Shown: positions 42,230 through 52,600 of the stretch, one piece after another | Position numbering within the stretch: position 1 is the stretch's first letter | Layout: each line of letters starts with the position of its first letter | NCBI RefSeq assembly: GCF_921293875.1 | Contig: NZ_CAKLDI010000001.1 | Span: 1,332,475 to 1,396,474 of the forward strand | Origin: Vibrio stylophorae | GTDB taxonomy: Bacteria; Pseudomonadota; Gammaproteobacteria; Enterobacterales; Vibrionaceae | Direction: 5' to 3' | Length of the DNA: 64,000 bases | Notes under the pieces: generated by a model | The model's database searches: none | Told to the model about the DNA's origin: nothing | What the model saw: only the letters and a program-made list of their open reading frames with translations | Made by a program: the position numbers and the translations under genes

Positions 42230-43825
42230 GTGCTAACAACCGCAAATATCACCATGCAGTTTGGCGATAAGCCTCTGTTTGAAAACATCTCGATTAAATT
42301 TGGTCAAGGCAACCGTTATGGTCTGATTGGTGCCAATGGCTGTGGTAAATCCACATTTATGAAAATCTTAGGCGGTGAGCTTGAGCCATCGGCTGGTGTT
42401 GTTTCTAAAGACCCAAATGAGCGTATGGCAAAATTGGGTCAGGATCAGTTTGCTTACGAACAATACACAGTGATTGATACTGTGATCATGGGCCACAAAG
42501 AGTTGTGGACCGTGAAAGAAGAGCGCGACCGTATCTATGCTATGCCAGAAATGTCAGATGAAGATGGCATGCGTGTTGGCGACCTAGAAGTAGAATTCGC
42601 TGAGATGGATGGATATTCTGCTGAAGCGCGCGCCGGTGAATTACTGCTTGGCTTGGGCATTCCTGAGTCCATGCACTTTGGTTTGATGAGTGAAGTGGCA
42701 CCGGGTTTGAAAGTGCGTGTGCTGCTTGCGCAGGTGCTCTTTGCAGAGCCTGATATCATGCTACTTGACGAACCAACGAACAACTTGGATATGCACACCA
42801 TTGGTTGGTTGGAAGAGATTCTACTGGCGCGTAACTGCACCATGATTATCATTTCGCATGACCGTCACTTCCTCAACACCGTGTGTACCCATATGGCGGA
42901 CTTGGATTATGGTGAGCTTCGTCTATTCCCTGGTAACTATGACGAATACATGATTGCCGCTGAGCAAGCGAAAGACCGCATTACAGCAGATAACGCCAAG
43001 AAAAAAGCACAAATAGCTGAGCTTCAGACCTTTGTGAGCCGCTTCTCTGCGAATGCATCGAAAGCAAAACAAGCCACCTCACGTCAAAAGCAGCTTGATA
43101 AAATCCAACTCACAGAAGTGAAAGCATCAAGCCGCCAGTCACCATTTATCCGTTTTGACCAAGAGAAAGTGCTGTTCCGTAATGCGCTTGAAGTTGAAGG
43201 CTTGACTCAAGGCTATGGTGATAACATTCTATTTAATGGCGTAAACCTACGTATTGAAGTGGGTGAGCGTGTGGCAATCATCGGTGAAAATGGTATCGGT
43301 AAATCGACGCTATTGAATACCCTTGCAGGTGCCATGGAGCCAATGAGCGGCATGATCAAATGGTCTGAAAACCACAACATTGGTTTCTATGCGCAAGATC
43401 ATAGTGCTGATTTTGAAGCTGACATGAGTCTATTAGATTGGATGTCTCAGTGGAAAAATGAAGGTGAGGATGAGCAAACTGTGCGTGGTATTTTGGGCCG
43501 TATGCTGTTCTCACAAAATGATATTAAGAAATCGGTACGTGTGATCTCTGGTGGTGAGCAAGGTCGTATGCTATTTGGCAAATTGATCATGCAACGTCCA
43601 AACATTTTGTTGATGGATGAGCCAACCAACCACATGGATATGGAATCCATTGAAGCATTAAACTTGGCACTTGAGAACTACAAAGGCACCTTGCTATTTG
43701 TCTCTCACGATCGTCAATTCGTATCTTCAATTGCAACGCGCATCATTGAGATCACCAAAGAGGGTGTCAATGATTTCCATGGTACTTATGATGAGTACTT
43801 GGCGAAGCGTGAATTGACTTACTAA
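42230..43825 (+). CDS. ybiT: ABC-F family ATPase YbiT
   Basis: 531 aa (E. coli 530), two ABC ATPase domains without membrane parts; the family acts on translating ribosomes. Walker [10 protein letters not shown] (34-42) and GENGIGKST (about 350-358); Walker [12 protein letters not shown] and [11 protein letters not shown]. The second signature is ISGGEQGRM; the first is the degenerate VAPGLKVRV, a normal YbiT trait. The linker [22 protein letters not shown] is visible at about 245-266. GTG start with TTAGGAAC upstream. Terminator at 43844. Confidence 0.94.
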   Translation: MLTTANITMQFGDKPLFENISIKFGQGNRYGLIGANGCGKSTFMKILGGELEPSAGVVSKDPNERMAKLGQDQFAYEQYTVIDTVIMGHKELWTVKEERDRIYAMPEMSDEDGMRVGDLEVEFAEMDGYSAEARAGELLLGLGIPESMHFGLMSEVAPGLKVRVLLAQVLFAEPDIMLLDEPTNNLDMHTIGWLEEILLARNCTMIIISHDRHFLNTVCTHMADLDYGELRLFPGNYDEYMIAAEQAKDRITADNAKKKAQIAELQTFVSRFSANASKAKQATSRQKQLDKIQLTEVKASSRQSPFIRFDQEKVLFRNALEVEGLTQGYGDNILFNGVNLRIEVGERVAIIGENGIGKSTLLNTLAGAMEPMSGMIKWSENHNIGFYAQDHSADFEADMSLLDWMSQWKNEGEDEQTVRGILGRMLFSQNDIKKSVRVISGGEQGRMLFGKLIMQRPNILLMDEPTNHMDMESIEALNLALENYKGTLLFVSHDRQFVSSIATRIIEITKEGVNDFHGTYDEYLAKRELTY

Positions 43826-43842
43826 TTTCCAAAGTCATTTGC

Positions 43843-43873
43843 TAAAAAGCGAGCCGAGAGCTCGCTTTTTTTA
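43843..43873 (+). terminator. Intrinsic terminator of ybiT
   Basis: Stem AAAGCGAGC / GCTCGCTTT followed by T residues. Confidence 0.92.
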
Positions 43874-44043
43874 TGGCGTAATTTCAGTGATTAACTATTT
43901 CAGTAAGTGTCATTTCAGTAATCAACTTTGCCATCGATGAGCGAAACAAAGTTTTATCGTGGGTGTAGATTGCCTGAACGAGATATTTCAGCATGCATCT
44001 TTTTTCTAAGAACACGCGTGTTTTGCTAAGGCGAAATGATGCG

Positions 44044-44076
44044 CATAAAAAAACCCTCGCCGAGGCGAGGGTTTTG
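44044..44076 (-). terminator. Intrinsic terminator of the EF-G paralogue gene
   Basis: Stem AAACCCTCGC / GCGAGGGTTT on the minus strand, followed by TTTT. The 170 bases between it and the ybiT terminator hold no recognisable gene, only a loose repeat of ATTTCAGT. Confidence 0.92.
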
Positions 44077-44095
44077 AAAGAGTCACGGTCAGAAA

Positions 44096-46183
44096 TTATT
44101 TCTTCGCGTTTTTCTCTTTTTGCTCTGCAATTACAGCTTCTGCTACGTTTGCAGGACATGGTGCGTAGTGTGCGAACTCCATAGAGAACTGACCACGACC
44201 AGAAGTCATAGTTCGTAGGGTACCGATGTAGCCGAACATTTCAGAAAGTGGAACATCACCCTTGATACGTACGCCAGTTAGACCTGCTTGTTGGTCTTTG
44301 ATCATACCGCGACGACGGTTCAAGTCACCAATAACATCACCAACGTGATCTTCTGGAGTGAATACGTCTACGTGCATGATTGGCTCAAGAAGTTGAGGAC
44401 CTGCTTTAGGCATAGATTGACGGAATGCGCCTTTCGCTGCGATTTCAAATGCGATTGCAGATGAGTCAACTGCGTGGAAACCACCGTCGTATAGTTCAAC
44501 TTCAACGTCAAGCACTGGGAAGCCTGCTAGAGGACCAGTGTTCATCATGCCTTCGAAGCCTTTCTCGATTGCAGGCCAGAATTCTTTAGGAACGTTACCA
44601 CCAACAACGGTAGAAACGAACTTGAAGCCAGTACCTTGCTCGCCAGGTTTGATGCGGTAGTCGATCTTACCGAACTGACCAGAACCACCAGACTGTTTCT
44701 TATGCGTGTAGCTATCTTCAACAGGCTTAGTGATGGTTTCACGGTAAGCAACTTGTGGTTTACCTACGATTAGGTCAACGCCGTAAGTACGCTTCAAGAT
44801 ATCAACTTTGATATCTAGGTGAAGTTCACCCATACCTTTAAGGATGGTTTCGCCAGTTTCTTCGTCAGTTTCAACTTGGAAAGATGGATCTTCTGCAACC
44901 ATTTTACCGATCGCAATACCCATTTTCTCAGAACCGCCTTTGTCCTTAGGAGCAACAGCGATAGAGATAACTGGAGTAGGGAAGATCATCGCTTCAAGCG
45001 TACACTCGTGCTTAGGATCACATAGTGTGTGACCAGTCTGAACGTTCTTCATACCAACGATTGCGATGATGTCGCCCGCTTGTGCAGAAGTTAGTTCATT
45101 ACGGTCATTTGCTTGCATCTCAACCATACGGCCAACACGCTCAGTCTTACCAGTTGCAGAGTTAAGGATGGTGTCACCCTTAGCAATTTTACCTGAGTAG
45201 ATACGTACGAAGGTTAGGGCGCCGAAACGGTCGTCCATGATCTTGAACGCAAGAGCACGTAGTGGCTCATCAGCAGATACAGTTGCAACTTCGCCAGTTG
45301 GCTCACCAGTTTCTGGATCAGTCAAAGGCTGTGGATCAACTTCAGTTGGTGCTGGTAGGTAGTCAACAACTGCATCTAGAACAAGCTGGATACCTTTGTT
45401 TTTGTACGCAGAACCACAGTAAGTTGGGAAGAACGCTAGGTCACGAGTACCTTTACGGATACAACGCTTGATGTCTTCGATAGAAGGCTCTTCACCTTCC
45501 ATGTAAGCTTCCATTAGATCATCGTCTTGCTCAACAGCAGTTTCGATCATCTCTTCACGGTATGCTTCAACATCATCAACCATGTCTGCTGGAACGTCAG
45601 TCACGGTGTAGTTTTCTGGTAGGCCAGTGTCATCCCAGATGAATGCTTTACGAGTAAGAACGTCTACAACACCAACGAAGTCTTCTTCGCGGCCGATTGG
45701 TAGAGTCATTACTAGTGGCGTAGCACCAAGAACTTTTTTCACTTGATCAACAACGTTGAAGAAGTCTGCGCCCATACGGTCTAGTTTGTTAACGAAGATC
45801 AGACGAGATACTTCTGATTCGTTCGCATAACGCCAGTTGGTTTCTGACTGAGGCTCAACACCGCCAGAACCACAGAATACACCGATACCGCCATCAAGAA
45901 CTTTAAGTGAACGGTATACTTCAACGGTGAAGTCTACGTGTCCTGGAGTATCGATAACGTTTAGGCGGTGATCGTTCCAGAAACAGCTAACGGCTGCAGA
46001 CTGGATTGTAATACCACGCTCAGCTTCCTGCTCCATGAAGTCAGTAGTCGTTGAGCCATCGTGTGTGTCACCGATCTTGTGGATTTTACCAGTTAGCTTA
46101 AGGATACGCTCAGTTGTTGTGGTTTTACCCGCATCAACGTGGGCGAAAATACCAATGTTTCTGTATTTTGATAAATCGGTCAT
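44096..46183 (-). CDS. fusA2: Elongation factor G, stand-alone paralogue
   Basis: 695 aa translational GTPase. G1 [15 protein letters not shown] near residue 14, switch region [13 protein letters not shown]3 DTPGHVDFT near 85, G4 [11 protein letters not shown] near 140. Domains II-V are intact (for example [19 protein letters not shown]). It is not in an rpsLG-tuf context: neighbours are ybiT and a chemoreceptor. Vibrio species carry a second EF-G gene of this length outside the str operon, so this is probably that paralogue, whose division of labour (translocation or recycling) is not shown by sequence. A good promoter lies at 46220-46247. Confidence 0.92.
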   Translation of the reverse strand: MTDLSKYRNIGIFAHVDAGKTTTTERILKLTGKIHKIGDTHDGSTTTDFMEQEAERGITIQSAAVSCFWNDHRLNVIDTPGHVDFTVEVYRSLKVLDGGIGVFCGSGGVEPQSETNWRYANESEVSRLIFVNKLDRMGADFFNVVDQVKKVLGATPLVMTLPIGREEDFVGVVDVLTRKAFIWDDTGLPENYTVTDVPADMVDDVEAYREEMIETAVEQDDDLMEAYMEGEEPSIEDIKRCIRKGTRDLAFFPTYCGSAYKNKGIQLVLDAVVDYLPAPTEVDPQPLTDPETGEPTGEVATVSADEPLRALAFKIMDDRFGALTFVRIYSGKIAKGDTILNSATGKTERVGRMVEMQANDRNELTSAQAGDIIAIVGMKNVQTGHTLCDPKHECTLEAMIFPTPVISIAVAPKDKGGSEKMGIAIGKMVAEDPSFQVETDEETGETILKGMGELHLDIKVDILKRTYGVDLIVGKPQVAYRETITKPVEDSYTHKKQSGGSGQFGKIDYRIKPGEQGTGFKFVSTVVGGNVPKEFWPAIEKGFEGMMNTGPLAGFPVLDVEVELYDGGFHAVDSSAIAFEIAAKGAFRQSMPKAGPQLLEPIMHVDVFTPEDHVGDVIGDLNRRRGMIKDQQAGLTGVRIKGDVPLSEMFGYIGTLRTMTSGRGQFSMEFAHYAPCPANVAEAVIAEQKEKNAKK

Positions 46184-46792
46184 CGTTTTACTCTGTTAAT
46201 AGGATATAAAAACGCGCTGAGTATAACACAATCTTCAGCGCTACCAAGAGTATAGATGCCTCCTTGTTTCATTTGTTTGTTTTTCACTCTCTCAAAGGTG
46301 ACATTGGCGAGGAAACAACCGCAAATGAGCGCACTTTTAATCACTTTCATTTGTGAGCAGGTTAGAAAATCAATCTTGCCGATAAGGAAATGAGATCGTG
46401 ATTTATTTTTCGCACGTCAAATGCTCGTTTTTCAGACAAACGAGCGGTGTGATTTGTCCGCAAAGTTCAGTCTGAAGTTCAATCTATTGATAGATAGTCT
46501 TATTTATCTTTATATGGGAGCGTTTGTATCTGGTTTTTAGAACAATCACTTTTTTTAGTACAGACTTTCAATACTAGAGATTGCGTGATGGGGCGCTTTG
46601 CCATGTGGAGAACCAGCGCAAATCGAGCAATCACGGAGCCAATGATTCGCACTTTAAAATATAAAGATACGTCATACTGTTTGATGTTTACGCTTTAAAC
46701 GTACGTCATTTTTCAGAAAACCTTCAATAATTTGACATTTTTCATATGATAGGGCTGCTGCTAATGGAATATTATTTCGAGGCCTATGAGAA
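46184..46792. other. Long divergent intergenic region (EF-G paralogue / chemoreceptor)
   Basis: About 600 bases. The EF-G promoter is at the left end. The rest is AT-rich, with TACGTCA repeated at 46669 and 46700, and no convincing small gene. I see no clear sigma-28 or sigma-54 promoter for the chemoreceptor. Confidence 0.4.
46220..46247 (-). promoter_or_regulatory. Sigma-70-type promoter of the EF-G paralogue
   Basis: Minus strand: -35 TTGGTA and -10 TATACT, 16 bases apart, about 37 bases upstream of the ATG. Confidence 0.55.
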
Positions 46793-48430
46793 ATGAGACT
46801 AAAAAATCTATCCGTCGGTAAAAAAATTGGCGGGGCATTTGCGATTGCAGGTTTAGCGGTAGTCGCAATGGGTGCCTTTTTAATTAATGAAACGCACGAA
46901 ATTCAAAACAGCTTATCATTGGTGACTGAAGTCACTATGCCAAGCATCATTCTTGTTAAAGAGATGGAAACTGACGCTGCGACCATTCGTAAAGATCAGT
47001 TCTCACTTATCCCCAATTTAAACAGCCCTAAAATGTCACAGTGGCTTGATGACTATCAAAAGCTACTGGCGAACATGGACTCCAACCTAGAAAAATATAA
47101 ATCAGCCATGGTGGCCGGCGAAGAAGAGGATGCACGCCTCTATGCTGCAGTGACCAATGCTTGGCAAAAATACCAATCCCACCAAACTGCTTTTGTAAAA
47201 GCGATTGAGAATAAAGATCAATTCGCAGCCAACCAAGAGATGCTCTCTAGCGTTAATGACTATCTCACTCTTGTTACTGCCATTGGTAAACTCGATGACC
47301 TCAACACTGGCTACGCGCATAGCGATAGCGCGCTTGCACATGATCGCGTGAATCGCGCTGTGATGCTTAATCTCATCGCCATTGGCATGATTTTAATATT
47401 TATGGCGATCGTGACGGTGATCTTGACGCGCGGTATTTGCCGTCCACTGAATGAAGTGATGAAAATGGCCGGTCGCATTGCAGATGGTGATTTAACCTAT
47501 CAACTTGATTTATCGAATATGGGCAAAGATGAATTGGGTCTGTTGGCATCATCTTGCGTAGCGATGCAAGATAAATTGCGTGAAGTGCTTTACCACATCA
47601 CCGGCGCTGCAACGCAGCTAAGCGCGGCGGTTGAAGAGGTGAGTGCGGTTTCTGAGCAAACCTCGCATGGCATGCGTATTCAACAAGATCAAATCAATAT
47701 GATCGCCACTGCCATGGAGCAGATGCAATCAACGGTGCATGAGGTTGCCAGCAATACAGAAGAAGCATCCAATGCAGCGATGGCAGCAACTGAAAATGCC
47801 AATCGTGGTATCCATGTGGTTCAAGAGAATATCGATAGCATTCAACGTGTTGCGCAAGTAATGGAAAATACGGGTGAGCTTGTTAATCAACTTGAGAAAG
47901 ATTCAGCCAGCATTAGTATGGTTGTTGATGTGATCAATGGCATTGCAGAGCAAACTAACTTGCTTGCACTGAACGCGGCGATTGAAGCGGCGCGTGCGGG
48001 TGAGCAAGGTCGTGGTTTTGCGGTGGTTGCTGATGAAGTGCGCACCCTTGCAGGTCGTACACAAACATCGACTACAGAAATTATTAAGATTATTGAGATC
48101 CTACAAGCACGTACGAAAGAAGCGGGCACCTCAACGCAGCGCAGCTGTGAGATGATCCAAGAGTGTGTGACGCAAGCGCATAGCTCAGGACAAGAGATCC
48201 ACAGCATTGAGCAAGGTGTTTCTCAAATCGCCAGCATGAGTATGCAAATTGCGAGCGCATGTAGCGAGCAAAATTCAGTGACAGAAGAGCTCAGCCGCAA
48301 CGCTGAAACCATCAACCAATCTTCACTTGAAGTGGCTGAAGGTGCAGGGCAAACAGCGCAAGCTTGTATGTCTTTGGCACAGCTTGCCAGCGAGCTACAA
48401 AATAATGTGAGTCGCTTTCGACTTGCATAA
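46793..48430 (+). CDS. Methyl-accepting chemotaxis protein
   Basis: 545 aa. First span at about 12-30, a periplasmic four-helix-bundle-like ligand domain (about 31-190, containing [10 protein letters not shown]), second span at about 192-214, HAMP at about 215-267 ([15 protein letters not shown]), and the signalling domain with the conserved hairpin tip [35 protein letters not shown], here about residues 385-420. It relays an unknown chemical signal to CheW/CheA. No obvious C-terminal CheR-docking pentapeptide. Single gene with terminator at 48449. Confidence 0.95.
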   Translation: MRLKNLSVGKKIGGAFAIAGLAVVAMGAFLINETHEIQNSLSLVTEVTMPSIILVKEMETDAATIRKDQFSLIPNLNSPKMSQWLDDYQKLLANMDSNLEKYKSAMVAGEEEDARLYAAVTNAWQKYQSHQTAFVKAIENKDQFAANQEMLSSVNDYLTLVTAIGKLDDLNTGYAHSDSALAHDRVNRAVMLNLIAIGMILIFMAIVTVILTRGICRPLNEVMKMAGRIADGDLTYQLDLSNMGKDELGLLASSCVAMQDKLREVLYHITGAATQLSAAVEEVSAVSEQTSHGMRIQQDQINMIATAMEQMQSTVHEVASNTEEASNAAMAATENANRGIHVVQENIDSIQRVAQVMENTGELVNQLEKDSASISMVVDVINGIAEQTNLLALNAAIEAARAGEQGRGFAVVADEVRTLAGRTQTSTTEIIKIIEILQARTKEAGTSTQRSCEMIQECVTQAHSSGQEIHSIEQGVSQIASMSMQIASACSEQNSVTEELSRNAETINQSSLEVAEGAGQTAQACMSLAQLASELQNNVSRFRLA

Positions 48431-48447
48431 TCAGCCTATGGGTTGAT

Positions 48448-48477
48448 AAAAGCCGGTGCTTGTCACCGGCTTTTTTG
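48448..48477. terminator. Bidirectional intrinsic terminator
   Basis: Stem AAAAGCCGGTG / CACCGGCTTTT, between the chemoreceptor and the convergent minus-strand gene; overlaps the end of the latter. Confidence 0.88.
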
Positions 48478-48999
48478 ATCATGCCGATGGCCTAATAGAT
48501 CTCGCGCTAACAATAGGGTGAGCCCTAGTATCTGCAAAAAAAGCGCAAGGTGATGAAGATAGGCCGCATTCTGGCTGTTTGTTTGAAGTCGCTGCTTAAT
48601 TGTAAGGGTCTCGATATAAGCGGTATCGATTTTTTCTCTCAGCTGTTGCTGGTCTTGGTCAATCAACTGAAATAGAGATTGATAACTGATGTTATTGAGG
48701 GGCTGATTGAGCCAAGGTTGAAGCTGCGCAATAAGTGTAGGTGTGACTTTCGCATCTTGATTGGCCGCTAAGCGCTGCATCATGAGCCATGTCCATTCGC
48801 GTTTTCGCTCTAAATTTTCGACTTTTCGCCAAGCTTGACTGATATGGTCGAGATACTCTGTTTGCTGCTCATGTAGCCGTTGATTTCGCTGATTGTATTG
48901 TTCGAGAATCACGCTAGAAATCAAGATGGCCACAATATTCAAAAGAAGACCCAGCAAGATAAATAACCAGACGGGAATGCGTTGAATTGAAAATGCCAT
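48463..48999 (-). CDS. Two-span membrane protein with coiled-coil middle
   Basis: 178 aa from the ATG behind GAGAGGG. N-terminal span (VWLFILLGLLLNIVAILISSVI, about 10-31), a long charged helical region likely periplasmic or cytoplasmic coiled coil (about 35-150), and a C-terminal span (LHHLALFLQILGLTLLLARDLL). This resembles a truncated sensor-like or structural protein, but no family is recognised. Its stop lies inside the shared terminator, convergent with the chemoreceptor. Confidence 0.65.
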   Translation of the reverse strand: MAFSIQRIPVWLFILLGLLLNIVAILISSVILEQYNQRNQRLHEQQTEYLDHISQAWRKVENLERKREWTWLMMQRLAANQDAKVTPTLIAQLQPWLNQPLNNISYQSLFQLIDQDQQQLREKIDTAYIETLTIKQRLQTNSQNAAYLHHLALFLQILGLTLLLARDLLGHRHDQKSR

Positions 49000-49301
49000 G
49001 GCTGACCCTCTCATCGTTTTGGCACTGTCTTCTGTCCATAGCATAGAAAATAAAGCGCTATCCTGTGGCAAAGTGCCGACGGTATGGCGAACAGTGGGTG
49101 CGCTTAATTGCCATATGAGTGACGCTGTCACAGGCTATTTGTTGAAGCCGGTTGGTTCACATAGTGCTTAAATTTAGCGAGGCTTGCATTTGTAGGGGGG
49201 CAATCAAGGCTGTCTTATCGATGTGAATCACAGCTTATTTTCAACAGCTTTGCTACAGTCATGGGGAATGCCATGATGCGCGAGATTGAAACGGAGGCAG
49301 G
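49000..49301. other. Intergenic region
   Basis: About 300 bases between divergent genes; no gene, hairpin or clear promoter recognised. AACGGAGGCAGG lies directly before the ATG at 49302. Confidence 0.4.
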
Positions 49302-49670
49302 ATGAAAAGAGGGATAAGCGTCATATTGGGCGCTTTGCTGGCAAGTTTTCCGATGCTTGTCATGGCTAAAAGTGATGTGGATACGCAAGCTCAGCAAAGT
49401 GCCGAGATTCGAGCGCTGCGTGCTGAAGTAAAACAGCTTCGTCGTGAGGTGCGCCGATTAGAGCGCATTGTACTCAATGGCCAATCGCTGGATGACGAGG
49501 ACTCCCGAAGCAATGTTTGGGGCTGTTATCTCAATGATTTAAATGCAGGCGGTATTTACGGGACGGGGCGAACGCGCGCTGAAGCGAAGGGAAAAACCTT
49601 AGAAAAATGCTCGAAAAAAGAGGGGCTTTGTTTCGATCATCAAATTCAATGTAGCCAAGATACCCTGTGA
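49302..49670 (+). CDS. Small exported Cys-rich protein with coiled coil
   Basis: 122 aa. Signal peptide MKRGISVILGALLASFPMLVMA, cleavage before KSD. A charged coiled coil (about 30-60, RALRAEVKQLRREVRRLERI) follows, then a compact C-terminal domain starting NVWGCYLNDLNAGGIYGTGRT with four cysteines (WGC, KCS, LCF, QCS), probably two disulfides. Periplasmic. No family name is certain. Strong GGAGG ribosome binding site; monocistronic, terminator at 49687. Confidence 0.7.
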   Translation: MKRGISVILGALLASFPMLVMAKSDVDTQAQQSAEIRALRAEVKQLRREVRRLERIVLNGQSLDDEDSRSNVWGCYLNDLNAGGIYGTGRTRAEAKGKTLEKCSKKEGLCFDHQIQCSQDTL

Positions 49671-49685
49671 ACTTCATTGCTTTCA

Positions 49686-49716
49686 TTAAGCCAGCACATG
49701 CTGGCTTTTTTTATTA
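49686..49716 (+). terminator. Intrinsic terminator
   Basis: Stem AAGCCAGCA / TGCTGGCTT followed by seven T residues. Confidence 0.9.
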
Positions 49717-49884
49717 TGACTGCTTGGGGGTGTTTTTTGATTTGCATCGAGCACATTGCAAAACGCGAAAAAGGCCGTTATTTGTCTTGAGGCAGAACAT
49801 TTAAATATTGATAAATCAATAGAATAAATAAGACTGATGGTTTGGCACTGAATTTGCCCTCTAGATCGCGACTAGAGGAGCGCA

Positions 49885-52056
49885 ATGATGAATCAAACTC
49901 TCGCAATAACATTCGCAAGCATGATGTTGATGCCTGCAGCGCATGCAGCAATGCCATTTGATGCTTGTCCAACCGAAGCATTTTTATCACAGGGAACATC
50001 AACCCCAAGCGGCGGCTATGAAACTTATTATAAATCGGTGGACTTAGCCACGGGTCTGGTGCGCGTGCTATCGACTTCGGATGGTTTCGTTGGTAATCGT
50101 GTTAATTCGCTAGCCTTTAACGAAGCCGATCGCTACCTCTACGGTTTTAATAAAGAAACACTCTCCATCATTCGTCTGGATCGCTATTTCAATGGTGAGC
50201 TTTTGGATGTCTCGGGTTTGCCAGCGGTCAATTTTTATATTGGTGATATTTATGATGGCGATTATTACCTCTATTCCACTAACCGAGGGCTTTATCGCGT
50301 TGATTTGAGCCAATCGACTTTGACAGCACAAACCATCACCACCAATGCGCCGCTGGGCATTCATGATATGGCATTTCATCCCGGTGATGGGCATATCTAC
50401 GCTGTGGTGGGCAGTAACGGTAAGCTTTATCGCATCAACGCATCGACTGGCGCGACCGAATATTTAGGCGAAACTGGCGTTCGCGGTACAGCGCTCGGCG
50501 CCCATTACTTTGATGTCAATGGCTACCTTTATGTGGCGCGAAATGACAATGGACAGGTATTTCGCATTGATATTCGGGATGTTGATAATCCTGTGCCCAC
50601 CGGTGTTTATTTCGCGCAGGCCGAGCCAACCGGTAATAATGATGGTGCGCGCTGTGCGAATGCGCCAGTACTAGCACGATTTACCGACTTTGGCGATGCG
50701 CCGGACAGTTACCAAACCAGTTTGGATGAAAACGGCGCGCGGCATTTAGTGTTAAGCCCTAACTATCTATTGGGGATTGCGGTTGATGCCGAAGGTGAAG
50801 CGCAAGTTTCACCCGCATCCGATGACGCTCATGGTGCCGATGACGACGATGGGGTGATCTTCTTATCACCAGTGAAAGCTGGCTTTGATACCGCGCTGCA
50901 AATTTACATTGGTGGCGGCGCTGATACCGTGGTCAATGCTTGGTTCGATTGGAATCAAAATGGTCAGTTTGATGCGGGTGAAAATACCCTGTCAGATATG
51001 ACGCTATCACCTGGCGCCAATACAGTGCTGATTCGTGTACCAGATGATGCCGTTGGTGGGCAAACTTGGGCACGTTTTCGAAGCTTTGACCAAGCGGGAT
51101 TGCCATCTTACGGCGGGGCGAGCGTGGGTGAAGTTGAGGATCATGCCATTACTGTTGTGGCTTCAGATTTAGATTACAGCTATTACCCCGGTGAAAATAG
51201 CTGGGTCACATTGGCCTATGAAGATAATTGGCCCTTGGTTGGCGATTATGATTTTAACGATGTGGTTTTAAATTATCGTGTCGTCACTGTAATGGAAGCA
51301 GGCGAAGTGATTCGCGTCGATATTCATGGTCAGCTCACGGGTTATGGCGCCAGTTTTAGTAATGGCTTTGCCGTGCACTTTGAGGGCGTACCAGCAAATG
51401 CCGCAGACGTTGATTTAGCCGCTGTGCGCTATAACGGCGAGGTGCAAGTCAACCATTCCACCATTGAAGCGGGGCAAAGCGAGTTGGTGGTGATGATCAG
51501 CAATAATCTGCGCCAGCACCTGACTTCGCAAGGCTGCCTCTATGACTTTTTCCGCACATGGCAAAACTGTCAGTCCAATTCGCAATTTGAGTTTGTTGCC
51601 AGTATTCCATTTGAAGCCGGAATTGAGGCGCAAAATTTACCAGCGATGCCGCTAAATCCATTTATTTTTGCTACTGAAAATCGCTATCGCGGCAACTTCT
51701 TTGGCGTGAATTATCCCGGCCGCGGGTTGGAAATTCATTTAATGAATCAACCTTACACAGATTTAGCGGATGCCAGCTTATTTACGCAAGGCGATGATGC
51801 TTCCGTCATCGATGCTCAAAATAGTGCGGCTGCCAATAGCGAGGCGCCAAGTTATCAAAGTTATCTTACGGATACGGGATTACCTTGGGCATTAGAGATC
51901 ACCCAATCGAATTGGGCGCACCCTGCAGAATATGTTGATTTGGTTTCGGCATATCCCAATTTGGTCGAATTTGTCGAGTCAAACGGCGATCTGAGTCAAA
52001 ACTGGTTTACGCAGCCCATTAGCCGTCATCTATTTAACTATACGGGAGAAGAGTGA
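49885..52056 (+). CDS. LruC-domain exported protein with propeller-like and GEVED domains
   Basis: 723 aa, with a signal peptide (cleavage after HAA near residue 23). Order of parts: residues about 40-255, a repeated strand pattern like a beta-propeller (SLAFNEADRYLYGFN, DMAFHPGDGHIYAVVGSNG, YFDVNGYLYVARNDNG); residues about 265-425, a GEVED-type domain (TDFGDAPDSYQTSLDENGAR, WFDWNQNGQFDAGEN, GEVEDHAITV); and residues about 435-715, a LruC (DUF4842) domain with AYEDNWPLVGDYDFNDVVLNY and GASFSNGFAVHFEG. Surface or outer-membrane-associated role likely; function unknown. Followed by an overlapping lipoprotein gene, presumably its partner. Confidence 0.85.
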   Translation: MMNQTLAITFASMMLMPAAHAAMPFDACPTEAFLSQGTSTPSGGYETYYKSVDLATGLVRVLSTSDGFVGNRVNSLAFNEADRYLYGFNKETLSIIRLDRYFNGELLDVSGLPAVNFYIGDIYDGDYYLYSTNRGLYRVDLSQSTLTAQTITTNAPLGIHDMAFHPGDGHIYAVVGSNGKLYRINASTGATEYLGETGVRGTALGAHYFDVNGYLYVARNDNGQVFRIDIRDVDNPVPTGVYFAQAEPTGNNDGARCANAPVLARFTDFGDAPDSYQTSLDENGARHLVLSPNYLLGIAVDAEGEAQVSPASDDAHGADDDDGVIFLSPVKAGFDTALQIYIGGGADTVVNAWFDWNQNGQFDAGENTLSDMTLSPGANTVLIRVPDDAVGGQTWARFRSFDQAGLPSYGGASVGEVEDHAITVVASDLDYSYYPGENSWVTLAYEDNWPLVGDYDFNDVVLNYRVVTVMEAGEVIRVDIHGQLTGYGASFSNGFAVHFEGVPANAADVDLAAVRYNGEVQVNHSTIEAGQSELVVMISNNLRQHLTSQGCLYDFFRTWQNCQSNSQFEFVASIPFEAGIEAQNLPAMPLNPFIFATENRYRGNFFGVNYPGRGLEIHLMNQPYTDLADASLFTQGDDASVIDAQNSAAANSEAPSYQSYLTDTGLPWALEITQSNWAHPAEYVDLVSAYPNLVEFVESNGDLSQNWFTQPISRHLFNYTGEE

Positions 52057-52595
52057 TGCGATACCTCAGCTTATTGATAAGTTTACTGCTGTTAGTTGCC
52101 TGTGGTGGTGGAGGCGGAGGTGGCTCATCGAGTTCGACAAATCCACCAGCCGCCGCGATAGAAGAAGAGGATGATTCCGTTGAGCTTAGTGCCCTCGATG
52201 CGCCTTTAGGGGTTGAGTTAGTGCAATTGACGCCCAGTGAATCAAGCGCTGAGCCAGCACCCGCCAATAAAGACTTTAGTCAGTTGAGCGCGCCAGAAGG
52301 GTTTGATTTTAGCCGCAACTATATTTCAGAGCTGCGGGTGGTTGCCAACATCAGGTCGGGTCGAATTAATCTCTATCGTGATTATCAATTGGATGAATCA
52401 GGATTGCCCTTACCCAACCCAGATACAAAATTTTTATCGGTGCAGTTTGACGGTGATTGGCAAGGGTCATGGTTGGTTTTTAGTCATATGGAAGGTGTGC
52501 TGGTCGAGGTGCTTGACGATCTGAACCCGCTACAAGTAAAACGCCGCGTTTTTTCGCTGCCAGCAGCGCAATTGTACTGGCAGCTGAATGAGTGA
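52056..52595 (+). CDS. Lipoprotein partner of the LruC-domain protein
   Basis: 179 aa. The ATG overlaps the upstream TGA (TGATG), giving translational coupling. Signal peptide with lipobox (LLLVAC) followed by a Gly7/Ser linker and an acidic, Ala/Pro-rich stretch typical of surface-reaching lipoproteins. The C-terminal part (about 85-175) is a compact strand-rich domain (NYISELRVVANIRSGRINLY, FLSVQFDGDWQGSWLVFSHM). Family not recognised. Context suggests a two-gene surface system. Confidence 0.75.
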   Translation: MRYLSLLISLLLLVACGGGGGGGSSSSTNPPAAAIEEEDDSVELSALDAPLGVELVQLTPSESSAEPAPANKDFSQLSAPEGFDFSRNYISELRVVANIRSGRINLYRDYQLDESGLPLPNPDTKFLSVQFDGDWQGSWLVFSHMEGVLVEVLDDLNPLQVKRRVFSLPAAQLYWQLNE

Positions 52596-52600
52596 TGGGT

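Noticed and set aside
43884-44159. Minus-strand 91-codon frame between ybiT and the EF-G gene
   Set aside because: It overlaps the EF-G 3' end and its terminator; no ribosome binding site.
49222-49232. TGTGAATCACA as a CRP site
   Set aside because: The half-sites overlap; the required six-base spacer is missing.
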